From Clostridiales bacterium (GTDB taxonomy: Bacteria; Bacillota; Clostridia; Oscillospirales; CAG-382): a stretch of 64,000 nucleotides of DNA. The notes below the pieces were generated by a model. The model ran no database searches and was not told where the DNA came from. It worked only from the letters and a program-made list of their open reading frames with translations. Every line of letters starts with the position of its first letter. Position 1 is the first letter of the stretch. The stretch lies in assembly GCA_003343885.1 (NCBI GenBank), contig QAKH01000079.1:85969-149968 (forward strand). Reading direction: 5' to 3'. A program made the translations under genes and the position numbers. This document shows, in pieces, positions 1 to 8,900 of this stretch.

Positions 1-2
1 AG

Positions 3-833
3 ATGGAGGGCGCGAAGTTCAATATGCAGCGCATCCGCGACCATGTCGCCGCACGTACCCGCGAGGTAGAAGATATGCGTCGTGCACTCTTCGACGAAGC
101 ATGCGACCGCCTCGTCGACCTTCGCAAGGCCGCGGAACGGTCGATCGATGAATGCCGCGAGCGTATGGCGGCAGCCGAAAGCTCCATAGAGACCTTGCGG
201 CAGACGGCCGCCGAGCTCGAACATGCCACGGCATCGGAACTTGCGGCATCGCTCCGCAAATCGCTGAAAGAGTACCGGCGCCGAAACTCGGAACTGATGG
301 CGCGGCACTCGCAGGCCGTGGAACGGCGTACGGCGCTGGAAACGCAGCAGCAACGTTTCGTGCTCTTTCGGACCTATCTGGCCAACACGAAGATAGAGGC
401 TCTCGCAGGTATGATAAACCGCGTACTCGAAGACCTCGGCTCCGACCTGCGCGTGAATCTCGCAGGGTACACGACCCTCAAGAGCGGTGTCGTGCGCGAG
501 AAGATCTCCGTCACGGTGATACGCGACGGAATGGATGCCGGCAGCATCCTGAAACTTTCCGAGGGGGAGCGGGCACGCGTGAACACCGCCTCGATCCTCG
601 CCATGCAACGGCTGGTGAACGGCAATTGCCCCTACGGCGGAGGACTCGACCTGCTCTGCATGGATGAAATCCTTGACGCCGTGGACGCGGATGGACTTGC
701 AAGCGTCTTCGCGGCGCTCAACAAGCAGTCCGTGACGGCGCTGGTCGTATCCCACGGACTCGTGCAGGAGAACTATCCTCACCGCATAACCGTCACGAAG
801 GAGAATGGAGCTTCGCGGATCGAACGGCAGTAG
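3..833 (+). CDS. SbcC/gp46-like recombination ATPase, C-terminal part (cut by window edge)
   Basis: This is the C-terminal part of an SMC/SbcC-type ATPase; the frame is open at the left edge, so the first Met is probably internal. Residues 10-130 are a charged heptad-rich coiled coil. Then come an ABC signature-like LSEGER (about 185-190), a Walker B LDLLCMDEILDAVD (about 215-228) with a D-loop, and a switch His in VVSHG (H251). The Walker A half must lie upstream. Phage homologues such as T4 gp46 pair with an Mre11-like nuclease and process DNA ends in recombination-dependent replication. The replication genes downstream in the same direction fit that role. Family assignment is firm; the exact phage function is inferred. 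Confidence 0.75.
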   Translation: MEGAKFNMQRIRDHVAARTREVEDMRRALFDEACDRLVDLRKAAERSIDECRERMAAAESSIETLRQTAAELEHATASELAASLRKSLKEYRRRNSELMARHSQAVERRTALETQQQRFVLFRTYLANTKIEALAGMINRVLEDLGSDLRVNLAGYTTLKSGVVREKISVTVIRDGMDAGSILKLSEGERARVNTASILAMQRLVNGNCPYGGGLDLLCMDEILDAVDADGLASVFAALNKQSVTALVVSHGLVQENYPHRITVTKENGASRIERQ

Positions 834-1197
834 ACTCACACGCAGCCGCCGAACGCACCTCGCGTTCTACCGCACGCTCCGGAAGGCCCCTCTCCGAAAC
901 GGCATACGGTGCATCGTGGCGAGGATGTGAACTTCAACGCCCACAACCGCGACCTAAAGCAAGTCTCCGAGCTGCGGGGCATCCCGCTCTTCCTGCGCGA
1001 AGAGCGGAACCCGTTGCCCGTGGAGTGCGTGAACGCCGCCACAACTCAAGAAATGGACAGCGGGAGACGGACGGACCGACAAGAGCCGCCTGATCGCCGC
1101 ATGCCGCAATGACTGCCGCTTTGCCCCTGCCTCGTATGACGGGGCCGATGCTTTTTTGCTCTCCCACGACCTCGTACGCAAGTACCGTCTGCCATAA
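805..1197 (+). pseudogene. Small phage-type protein gene with two compensating frameshifts
   Basis: No single frame is open, but coding-like sequence can be followed through frame shifts. It starts at ATG 805, overlapping the ATPase gene by 29 nt, and reads as a basic N-terminus containing THLAFYRTLRKAPLRNGIRC. The sense then moves one frame near 913-920 (HRGEDVNFNAHNRD... LREERNPLPVECVN). It returns to the first frame near 1033-1045 (KKWTAGDGRTDKSRLIAACR... LLSHDLVRKYRLP) and stops at TAA 1195-1197. The net shift is zero, giving about 130 residues. It could be a decayed gene or two sequencing errors. No family is recognised. Confidence 0.45.
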
Positions 1198-1324
1198 CAG
1201 GTCCGTGCACTCCTTATCCCGCCTGCGGGGCGGCTGTCTCGCCACTCCGTCCAGTTCCCATTTGATGCTAACCATAAGCCGACAGATCCCATGAAGATGA
1301 GTAATGACACAATAAGTCGGCCAC

Positions 1325-1939
1325 GTGAAAGCACAACAGTCCCTGATTTCCCACATAGATACCGAACAGTCCGTACGTCAGCGCACGGAACTCTTCGAGC
1401 GCCTCATATTCCCCAACCGCAATCTCGTATATAAGATCTGCATGCGCTTCACATCGCGCTGGCAGGATGTCGAGGAGAACTACAACGAGTGTCTGGCGAA
1501 TCTCTATCGCTACGTACACACCTACGACCCGGGGAAGAACCTTGCCAACTGGATATTCATTTGCTGCAAACGCCTGATATACGATCTGGACCGACGCAGG
1601 GCGGCATTCAAGACCTCGGACGACCTCGATCCCGAACACATCATCAGCCACCACGCCGAAGATACCGACCGTATGAGCGGCAACTGCATGGGACTCGATA
1701 ACTACCGGGAGCTCTATAGCGACGACATCCTGCGGGCTCTCGACCGACTGAATCCCATATACCGGGAGGCGCTGCTCCTGCAGCAGGCCGGATACAAGCT
1801 CGAAGAGATCATGGAAATAACACACCGCAACGGCACGCTCCGTACACCGAATATCGAGACGGTCAAGAGCCGTCTGTTCCTCGCCAAACTGAAGATGCGC
1901 CAAATGATCGACCGCGATGGAAACAGCCGCAATGAGTAA
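1325..1939 (+). CDS. Sigma-70 family (ECF-like) RNA polymerase sigma factor
   Basis: The 204-residue protein has the two-domain layout of small sigma-70 factors. A region-2-like helix pair lies at about residues 25-85 (RLIFPNRNLVYKICMRFTSR, then LANWIFICCKRLIYDLDRR). A region-4-like helix-turn-helix lies at about 135-185 (DILRALDRLNPIYREALLL... YKLEEIMEIT) and ends NIETVKSRLFLAKLKMRQMI, as in ECF sigma factors. The start is GTG 1325; the in-frame ATG at 1304 is followed by a stop. Its place at the head of the replication genes suggests a phage-encoded late or middle gene sigma factor. That role is inference. Confidence 0.7.
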   Translation: MKAQQSLISHIDTEQSVRQRTELFERLIFPNRNLVYKICMRFTSRWQDVEENYNECLANLYRYVHTYDPGKNLANWIFICCKRLIYDLDRRRAAFKTSDDLDPEHIISHHAEDTDRMSGNCMGLDNYRELYSDDILRALDRLNPIYREALLLQQAGYKLEEIMEITHRNGTLRTPNIETVKSRLFLAKLKMRQMIDRDGNSRNE

Positions 1940-2534
1940 GTGGGCCCTGCAACTCGTGCAGCTGCTCGCAAGTCGTTGCATAGACCCCGCATTCCGATTC
2001 CCCGCAGGTGCCGCGGCCCAGCATACGGTGGCGGCCTGCATGGAGGCGCTGGAGCGAGAGTTCGCGGGCGTGAGCCGTCAACGGATCGTAGACTTCTGCG
2101 TATGTCAGGTGTATGCCATGACCTTTTACAAGAAAGGGACGCTCCGGCAGCGGTGGCGCGTCGCCCACTCCTTCGGGGCCAAGGCGCTGGAACGATTCCG
2201 CCGCAACGAACAGAGGCACCGCTATTGGGAGGATCGCTGGCTCGCGCAGCACGGAATCGTGCGTGCGCAACTCGTGGAGATGCTCCGCGACCGCACGCAG
2301 CACCCGCTCGCGAAGTTCATATATCCCGAATACGAGGACCGCACCAAGCGCCGGCAGGCGGGCTCGGAGGCGGGGCTTTACATATGCACGCGGTCGACGC
2401 TCCTGTGGACGCCCTTCTCGCCCGTATGCCGTGCATGCGCCATGGCCGTTCAGTGCCGCACGCTGGAGCAGCGACGCTATCCGGAACTGCTGCGAATACG
2501 CGAAGAGCAATACGGGAAAGGAGGCGGCAGATGA
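1932..2534 (+). CDS. Hypothetical phage protein with a cysteine cluster
   Basis: The family is not recognised. The protein is about 200 residues, Arg-rich, and has a possible metal-binding Cys cluster near its C-terminus (VCRACAMAVQCR). I place the start at ATG 1932, which overlaps the sigma factor stop codon; ATG 1917 in the same frame is the alternative. Its stop overlaps the helicase start (ATGA), so it is translationally coupled inside the replication operon. The position before a replicative helicase would suit a helicase loader or origin-binding protein, but nothing in the sequence proves this. Confidence 0.6.
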   Translation: MSKWALQLVQLLASRCIDPAFRFPAGAAAQHTVAACMEALEREFAGVSRQRIVDFCVCQVYAMTFYKKGTLRQRWRVAHSFGAKALERFRRNEQRHRYWEDRWLAQHGIVRAQLVEMLRDRTQHPLAKFIYPEYEDRTKRRQAGSEAGLYICTRSTLLWTPFSPVCRACAMAVQCRTLEQRRYPELLRIREEQYGKGGGR

Positions 2535-3886
2535 CGGCATCGCGCAACGCACTCTCGGCCGAGTATCTCTACGAACTCTACTCGACGGCCATACGCCACG
2601 AGGCCGTATGCGCCGTACTCGTAGCGCACATGCGGCGCGAGTACCTTCCCGACCGTACATTCCAACATATTCACGAGTTTTTCGTGAACCATTACCGGAC
2701 CTACAAATCGCCGCCCTCATATGCCATGCTTGCGCAGACATTCGCCTCGGATTACGATGCACTGGAACTGGTGAACACTTTCCGTGAGTACGACGGAGAA
2801 AACAACCCCGAAGCGGTTGTCGACATGCTCGAAACGTACATCAAGGGTGTGCGTCTGCAGGCCGTATACTCCGAGGTGGGGAAACTCTACAACCAGAGCC
2901 GGCAGGCCGAGGCCGAAGCGAAACTCAAGGAATACGCCGAGTGGCTCGCGGGATTCACACTCAAGGATTCGGCATTCGTGGACGTGGTGAAGACCTTCGC
3001 CATGCGTTTTCATCGCAACCGCCGCCGTGAGGAGGAGCTGCAGGCATCGGGCGTGAAGCCCGTCACACGCTTTTATATTCCCGATCTGGACGAACTGAAT
3101 GCCGGACGCAGCCTCCGCGGACAGCTATCGTGCATCCTCGCGTCGACGGGCGTGGGAAAGAGCCACATGGCAAAACATATAGGCTTGCGGGCCGACATCG
3201 ACGACGGACTGCACGTGCTGCATTTCCAGCTCGAAGGTTCCGAAGAAGAGGCACTCAATGCATACAGCGGGGGACTCATAGCCCGCAACGCCTTCTATTT
3301 CGAGCGGGGGCATATCGCCGAGGTGGAGATGCGCCGCTTCGAAAAGGAGATCGAGCGCTATGCCGGGAGTATAACCGTACGGTCGTTCCCACGCTTCGCG
3401 GCACGCATATCTACTATCGATATCCGAAACGGCATCGCCGAATACCGCAAAATCAACGCCCGAACGCCCGACATCGTCATCATCGACTCGATGGACCTCT
3501 TGAACGACGCCTCCCGCCGCCAGTGGGGAGCCGAGCACGAACGCTCGAAGCGCATCGCCGTGGCGAACGACCTGAAGGACCTTGCTGCCGACGAGAATGT
3601 ATGGATGGTCGTCACGTATCAGGCGACGATCGAAAACCGCGACTGGCTAAACGACGAGAACAACGTCCTCACGGAGTACAACTGCTCGGAGGCGAAGGGG
3701 CTCGCACGGCCATGCACCCACCTTATATCGCTAAATCAGTCCGCGGCCGAGCGCGAGGCCAACGTCATGCGTCTGCATGTGGCAAAGAGCCGGTTCTTTC
3801 GCAAGGGAGATACTTTTCGCATAGCCACGGACTATGACAACGAAACCTTTTACGATTCGGCAAGGACGCTGGGACTCAGACGGTAA
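2531..3886 (+). CDS. DnaB-like replicative helicase
   Basis: The start is ATG 2531, overlapping the previous stop as ATGA; the longer open frame upstream is an out-of-frame shadow. The protein is about 451 residues. An N-terminal helical region is followed by a RecA-type motor domain with Walker A ASTGVGKS (about 203-210) and Walker B DIVIIDSMDLL (about 312-322). A motif-3-like VWMVVTYQA follows. It would unwind DNA ahead of the phage replisome, working with the primase and polymerase encoded just downstream. The next phage gene is separated from it by an opposite-strand two-gene insertion. Confidence 0.8.
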   Translation: MTASRNALSAEYLYELYSTAIRHEAVCAVLVAHMRREYLPDRTFQHIHEFFVNHYRTYKSPPSYAMLAQTFASDYDALELVNTFREYDGENNPEAVVDMLETYIKGVRLQAVYSEVGKLYNQSRQAEAEAKLKEYAEWLAGFTLKDSAFVDVVKTFAMRFHRNRRREEELQASGVKPVTRFYIPDLDELNAGRSLRGQLSCILASTGVGKSHMAKHIGLRADIDDGLHVLHFQLEGSEEEALNAYSGGLIARNAFYFERGHIAEVEMRRFEKEIERYAGSITVRSFPRFAARISTIDIRNGIAEYRKINARTPDIVIIDSMDLLNDASRRQWGAEHERSKRIAVANDLKDLAADENVWMVVTYQATIENRDWLNDENNVLTEYNCSEAKGLARPCTHLISLNQSAAEREANVMRLHVAKSRFFRKGDTFRIATDYDNETFYDSARTLGLRR

Positions 3887-4913
3887 ATTCGGATGATGTT
3901 TGTTCTTGCCTTTCTTTCTCCATCGTTTGGTATTCCTTCAATAACACTTTTACCCGATGGTATGCAGAATCGTCTTTCCCTTCCCCTTTTTCGAACAACA
4001 CGATATCCTCTCGATATACATCGTCGAGGATATCGTATTTCAGAAGTAATCGCACCATATCGAAACTCGATTTTTCCCATACCGCATTGAATACACCAAA
4101 TGCCAACTCATAGCGGGATAATTGAGCACGATATAAATGTGCATAGTATGCTTTGTCCGTATCGTTGAGAGAAGATTGGTCGATAGTATTAAGGACATAA
4201 TACATATTCCGGAAATATTGTCCGAGAAAATGTCCATTCTCTTCATAAAGTTGCCCGTACACTTCGGCAACAGCTTGGACTCTGTCTTTCGCTGATAGTT
4301 TATCGCTATATGCAATGGTCAGGGCTATGGCGGACCATTCTTGCTTGTTAGTGTCTACGCATTTGATATCTCGGTACATATTTATCTTAATTTCCGAAAC
4401 AGTTTTTTTTGTTTCAGCGAACAATTTAGATTGGCAGTCTGTCAGTTTTGGAAAACGGGATGTGCCGTTGTTATTGGTTTTCAACCCGCGTATAATCAAA
4501 TGTAATGCAAGATATTTATCCGCCTGTCGGGTATAGGCTCTGAATGCGTCATATCCGGATATTGTATTTCCGTTCTCCTGATATATGACCGCCTCGACTT
4601 TCTGCTGATGCAGGCCGAGCAGATTAAAAATCTGTTCCCGCTCGGCATTCTTACGCCCTTCATATACCGTCCGAATAGCGATAATAAAAGCCAGAGATCC
4701 GAACACTGCACCCCAAAGCGTACCGAACGCGATCCACGCATTATAATCGGAAGACAAACCATCATGGTAAATACAGAAATAACAGATAATTGGTGGTATG
4801 GAGAATATGCCACCTATAATCCACCAAAAACAAGGGGAAGCTGGTTGCATTGTGGCCGTTACCGCCTTTATCATTATAGCTTTTATTGCCTTGATTTTTT
4901 CCATTTTTTTCAT
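3876..4913 (-). CDS. Putative phage abortive infection protein (putAbiC family)
   Basis: The protein is 345 residues from ATG 4913, which overlaps the stop of the upstream gene as TAATG. Two N-terminal membrane segments (CFWWIIGGIFSIPPIICYF, then WIAFGTLWGAVFGSLAFIIA) are followed by a cytosolic helical region. The motif FLGQYFRNMYYVLNTID is typical of the putAbiC family. Members are thought to protect against phage by abortive infection, possibly through membrane damage; the mechanism is not settled. It lies antisense between phage helicase and primase genes and is much AT-richer than both, so it is probably an acquired cargo gene. Its 3' end overlaps the helicase 3' end by about 10 nt. Confidence 0.75.
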   Translation of the reverse strand: MKKMEKIKAIKAIMIKAVTATMQPASPCFWWIIGGIFSIPPIICYFCIYHDGLSSDYNAWIAFGTLWGAVFGSLAFIIAIRTVYEGRKNAEREQIFNLLGLHQQKVEAVIYQENGNTISGYDAFRAYTRQADKYLALHLIIRGLKTNNNGTSRFPKLTDCQSKLFAETKKTVSEIKINMYRDIKCVDTNKQEWSAIALTIAYSDKLSAKDRVQAVAEVYGQLYEENGHFLGQYFRNMYYVLNTIDQSSLNDTDKAYYAHLYRAQLSRYELAFGVFNAVWEKSSFDMVRLLLKYDILDDVYREDIVLFEKGEGKDDSAYHRVKVLLKEYQTMEKERQEQTSSEFTV

Positions 4914-6079
4914 TATGATTTGGTGCTCAGCATGGGTTTCAGTTTGCCGTCGATAAAATGATTCGGTTTCCAACCGGTCAGTAGCTTGTCTACAAAAAAA
5001 GTATCTGCGGCTGATACTACTGTACCAACAACAGGTATTAAACTGGATAGTTCCGTAACAGTAAAGCGTGCTGCTTTGACACCTTTTTTGTCCGCCAGCG
5101 TCGGAGCCAAAACTTCGTTTATATATTGATTGACCAGATCGGCATCCCGGTCGATTGTTCCTAGCCACTTCCTGAATTTATCGCCTTCTTCGAGTAATTT
5201 AAGTAGCTGTTCACCAGTTATCTGTCCTGCGACGAATGCTGTCCCGATACTGGGACAATCTGCCAAGACATGCTTGTTAAATTCTATGATCTCTCCTTCG
5301 CTTTTGCGTGTTCGCTGTATGACATCGGCGATTTGCAGATTCATCAGCGATGAGTGCAGATCGCTGGTAGCAAACTCACTCATAAACTGTCCTGCGATGT
5401 AATTGTCGCCCCGGGCCTCGGCCAATGCCAATATGATTGAAGAGTAACTGAGACCGGCTTGTTCCCGTTTGGTGAATATGTTATTGATCGTATCGAAATC
5501 AATATTGGACCGAACGCTATATGTTGCGGAAAATGGACCAACGGGATGTTGGTCCTTTACGATATCAATGCGTAAAGGTTCTACCTGGACATATTCTGGA
5601 ACATAGGTGTGTAGTATTTCTGCCACAGCCTGGGTTAGGTAGACAGTATTTAGGAAGTCTGCATCAATCATTTGCCCAATAACAGGCTCATAAGCATGCG
5701 CCTGAGCAATTTCAGAGAAACTATCAGCAAATTTCATATTGTACATACTGTTGTGAACTACCTGTTGATGGGCTGTATAAAGGATGTTGTGCACACTGAC
5801 ATTATTACCACGGAACAACTCTACTCCATAGTGGATGTCGGCGCCAAATGGTTGTGTTGCAACACCCAGAATATTCTGTCGGATATGAAGTTTCAAGCGT
5901 CTGCTTTCAATCAGTTCTCGCAATGTATCTTCACCGAATGTCTTCAATAGTGTTACCATTTCGGCCGTATGCGCCAATACGTTAACCTCTCCGTAAAAAA
6001 GCATCGTGTCAATAAGGAACGACATATCGAGTCGTCCATCGTTCAATTCTCTGGATTTAATGCAAATCTTCTCGAACAT
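4913..6079 (-). CDS. Hypothetical protein paired with putAbiC
   Basis: The family is not recognised. The protein is 388 residues, starts at ATG 6079, and its stop overlaps the putAbiC start, so the two form one operon. The body looks alpha-helical and soluble. The C-terminal region (LSSLIPVVGTVVSAADTFFV) is small, hydrophobic and glycine/alanine-rich and could touch a membrane. The gene is AT-rich like its partner. Being fixed next to putAbiC, it may be the sensor or regulator of the defence module. The 87 bp between this start and the primase start must hold the promoter. Confidence 0.65.
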   Translation of the reverse strand: MFEKICIKSRELNDGRLDMSFLIDTMLFYGEVNVLAHTAEMVTLLKTFGEDTLRELIESRRLKLHIRQNILGVATQPFGADIHYGVELFRGNNVSVHNILYTAHQQVVHNSMYNMKFADSFSEIAQAHAYEPVIGQMIDADFLNTVYLTQAVAEILHTYVPEYVQVEPLRIDIVKDQHPVGPFSATYSVRSNIDFDTINNIFTKREQAGLSYSSIILALAEARGDNYIAGQFMSEFATSDLHSSLMNLQIADVIQRTRKSEGEIIEFNKHVLADCPSIGTAFVAGQITGEQLLKLLEEGDKFRKWLGTIDRDADLVNQYINEVLAPTLADKKGVKAARFTVTELSSLIPVVGTVVSAADTFFVDKLLTGWKPNHFIDGKLKPMLSTKS

Positions 6080-6165
6080 GTTTTGTTACATTTTTCACAT
6101 ATCGAATTTACTTATTTTTTCGTATTTGCCCAACTTTTCTATTCGATGTTGGACTATTCCTTTAT

Positions 6166-7197
6166 GTGCGAACAGACGATAACACATACCTTATCGAGGA
6201 ACTAACTCGTGAACTTTCGGCCCGCCGCGACGGATCGCGTCGCAACCTCATAGCCCGGTGTCCTTACTGCGGCAAGGAGGGTAAGTACGGCGTTTATATC
6301 GGTCCCGAGACGGCCCGCAAGAAACCTTTCATGGCGCACTGCTTCTCGTGCGGGGCTTCGACGCACTCGTTGGAGCGAACGCTCGAAGCCCTCGGGCGCA
6401 TGGACCTGCTGCCGACGCGCACGACCGACCCCGAAGCCAAGCTGGACTGCAGCCTGCTCTTTCCGCTCGATGCGGGCGAGGAGATCGACGATGGACTGGG
6501 TATCGTGGAGCTGCCGGAGTTCTGGCGCCGCACCTTCCTGCATCCTTACCTCAAGGGACGCGGCTTCACGGCCGACGACTACGAGTTCTTTCCGGTGGGA
6601 ACCACACGGGGCCTGAACTTCCGCTACGACGATTACGTGATTTTTCCGGTTATCGACTCCGGCGACACGGTAGGATACGTCGCCCGCCATCTTTGGCCCA
6701 AGGCCGAGATCGATGCCTACAACCGCCGGGCGAAATTCACGGGCGACTACGCCATACGGCGCTTTCGCAACTCCACGCAAAACGACTTCGTGAAGCTGCT
6801 TTACAACTATGACGCGGTACATGAGGACAGCACCGAGACGGTCGTTCTCTGTGAGGGCATATTCGACGTGGTGGCTCTCACACGCAAGCTCGACCTATAC
6901 GAGTCGGAGCGCGTGGCCGCCGTAGCCACCTTCGGAAAGAAAATATCGCAGGCCCAGATTTACAAGCTTCAGACGAAAGGCGTGCGCAACGTCGTGGTGG
7001 GATACGACGGGGATGCTGTGGACGCCACGAAGAAGACGGCCGAGGAACTAAGCCGCTACTTCGAGGTGCTCGTGGCCGACATTCCCGATCCCAAAAAGGA
7101 CTGGGAAGACCTCTCTCCGCAGGAGATCTACGACATCTTCGCCTACCGCCTCAAAACGCCCGTCGAGTACAAAATCAATAAAATCCAGCAACTATGA
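6166..7197 (+). CDS. DnaG-like primase (CHC2 zinc finger and TOPRIM)
   Basis: An N-terminal zinc ribbon is visible with pairs C32/C35 (CPYCG) and C59/C62 (CFSCG). A TOPRIM core follows with the catalytic Glu in VVLCEGIFDVV (about residue 226) and the acidic pair in GYDGDAVDATKK (about 279). The protein would synthesise RNA primers for phage replication. The start is GTG 6166 with no clear ribosome binding site. An ATG two bases upstream is in another frame. The neighbouring inverted defence cassette may have replaced the original upstream region. It overlaps the polymerase gene by 4 nt. Confidence 0.8.
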   Translation: MRTDDNTYLIEELTRELSARRDGSRRNLIARCPYCGKEGKYGVYIGPETARKKPFMAHCFSCGASTHSLERTLEALGRMDLLPTRTTDPEAKLDCSLLFPLDAGEEIDDGLGIVELPEFWRRTFLHPYLKGRGFTADDYEFFPVGTTRGLNFRYDDYVIFPVIDSGDTVGYVARHLWPKAEIDAYNRRAKFTGDYAIRRFRNSTQNDFVKLLYNYDAVHEDSTETVVLCEGIFDVVALTRKLDLYESERVAAVATFGKKISQAQIYKLQTKGVRNVVVGYDGDAVDATKKTAEELSRYFEVLVADIPDPKKDWEDLSPQEIYDIFAYRLKTPVEYKINKIQQL

Positions 7198-8900
7198 ACG
7201 ATCTAACCCGATGGCTCGACAGCCAAAATATAGACTACTGTGTCATGGACAACGAGGTGGTCGATATACCGGAGTTCGGCCGCCTGTTCCGCGCCGACCT
7301 TACGGGCGTGAAGAGTATCTTCCGCCAGCGGGGAGATGAGCAGGTCTTCAACCTGATGGAAGACCCGCAGACTCTTATCGACGAGGGTATTTTTCACGTC
7401 GCCTTTCCATTCGGCGACAACTGGTACTACTATGACCTGCGCGGGGAGTTTTCCCTGAATATCCTGCGGCATATCGGTCGGCCCAAGCCTGACGGGTGCG
7501 ATGTCGAGTTCGTCAATCTGGGCGTTCACACTCCCTACGAACTGCTCAACGCTTCGGGCGATATCGGGGCATGGGTCCGAAAGGCCAAATGGATGGGCCA
7601 TACGGCCCTCGGTCTCTGCGATCGCAATACGATGGCCGGAACACTGGCGTTCCAGAAAGAGTGCGCCAAGGCTGGAATTAAGCGCGTCTTCGGCTATTCG
7701 CTCACGCTGGATGGCGACGGAACGGAAGTCCCGTTGAAGGTCTACTGCCAGAGCCAGCAGGGATTGCAAAACCTGCTGCGCATCCAGAAAGCGGTGATGG
7801 TGGACCGCGAGGACGGGAGGATCGACATGGAGCGCCTCATGGCCCACGGACGCGGCAATGTCCTCGTGCTTGGAACGCTCGCAGCGGAGTGGATGACGGA
7901 GAACCGCCCGGCCATCGGGCGACTGCGCGAAGCCTTCGAGGCCCTCTACTACCAGATCGATCCCACGGAGTTCAAGGCCGACCGTATCGACGTGCAGCGG
8001 CTGGAGAATATGCGGCGATACTTCCACGAGTTCTGCAAGAAAGGCGTGTTCGAGGTGGAACCGGTGCTGATTCCCGATTGCTACTACATCGACCAAGCCG
8101 ACGCCCGCAGCAAAATCATACTCAACAAGATCGCCACGGGCGCCGCGCACGAGCAGAGCAACGAACAGTATTTCCGATCCGCCGGAGAGCTTCGGGACAA
8201 GCTGCGGCCGTTGTTCGACCCCGAGCGGTGGGATGTGGACGAACTGTTCCGGCGGATGTGCCGCAATACGGTCGTGATCGCCCAAGGGGCCGAAGCGGCA
8301 TACCGGACGGACGCCGTCTTCATGCCGCGCTACGACATGACGCCGGACGAGAAAGCGAAGTACGGCGACACGCATACGATGTTCCTTTCGCTGCTCGAAG
8401 AGGGTTTTTCCAGATTGGTACCTGCGGAAAAAGAAGCCGAATATCGGGAGCGTCTCGATAAGGAGATTTATATCCTCGAATCGACGGACAACATAGACTA
8501 CTTGCTGGTTCAGTACGACACCGTGAACTGGGCGCGCCGCAACGGCATCCTCGTAGGCTGCGGTCGAGGCTCGGCGGGCGGCTGTCTGGCCTTGTACCTG
8601 CTGGGCATCACGCTGATCGACCCTGTGAAGTACGGTCTGTTGTTCGAGCGTTTCCTACTGCCCGAACGCGCCGGATTGTATGCGGCCTGCACCACGCGTA
8701 TCGTAGGACGCATCGACTCGAAGGACAGCTACCGCATCGGATTGGAGAACAGCCGCGAGATCCTGCTGGACCGCGATGCCCGGCTCGTGGTACGCCGCGG
8801 CGACGAACAGATCGAGGTCTATGCCGACGAACTTCGGGAAGGAGACGACATCTTGTTCGACAACCGCGATTTACTGTTTGAAATAGACCGACAATCATGA
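7194..8900 (+). CDS. DNA polymerase III alpha, N-terminal half (PHP and first part of palm)
   Basis: The protein is 568 residues. A PHP domain starts near residue 108 (LGVHTPYELL... ALGLCDRNTMAG), but the usual metal ligands (HxHT, TDHG) are largely lost, so it is probably not a nuclease. The polymerase part has the conserved nucleotide-binding GCGRGSAGG (about 455-463) and ends its homology at LLFERFLLPERAGLY, just before the catalytic DxD. The last 70 or so residues do not belong to polymerase. They look like the first half of a Hint/intein fold (RIGLENSREILL... VYADELREGDDIL). The catalytic Asp pair is in the next gene, which overlaps as ATGA. Confidence 0.8.
   Translation: MNDLTRWLDSQNIDYCVMDNEVVDIPEFGRLFRADLTGVKSIFRQRGDEQVFNLMEDPQTLIDEGIFHVAFPFGDNWYYYDLRGEFSLNILRHIGRPKPDGCDVEFVNLGVHTPYELLNASGDIGAWVRKAKWMGHTALGLCDRNTMAGTLAFQKECAKAGIKRVFGYSLTLDGDGTEVPLKVYCQSQQGLQNLLRIQKAVMVDREDGRIDMERLMAHGRGNVLVLGTLAAEWMTENRPAIGRLREAFEALYYQIDPTEFKADRIDVQRLENMRRYFHEFCKKGVFEVEPVLIPDCYYIDQADARSKIILNKIATGAAHEQSNEQYFRSAGELRDKLRPLFDPERWDVDELFRRMCRNTVVIAQGAEAAYRTDAVFMPRYDMTPDEKAKYGDTHTMFLSLLEEGFSRLVPAEKEAEYRERLDKEIYILESTDNIDYLLVQYDTVNWARRNGILVGCGRGSAGGCLALYLLGITLIDPVKYGLLFERFLLPERAGLYAACTTRIVGRIDSKDSYRIGLENSREILLDRDARLVVRRGDEQIEVYADELREGDDILFDNRDLLFEIDRQS

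Noticed and set aside
1940..2530. N-terminal extension of the helicase reading frame
   Set aside because: It overlaps a better gene (1932-2534) in another frame and is Arg/Pro-rich nonsense; ATG 2531 with ATGA coupling is the sensible start.
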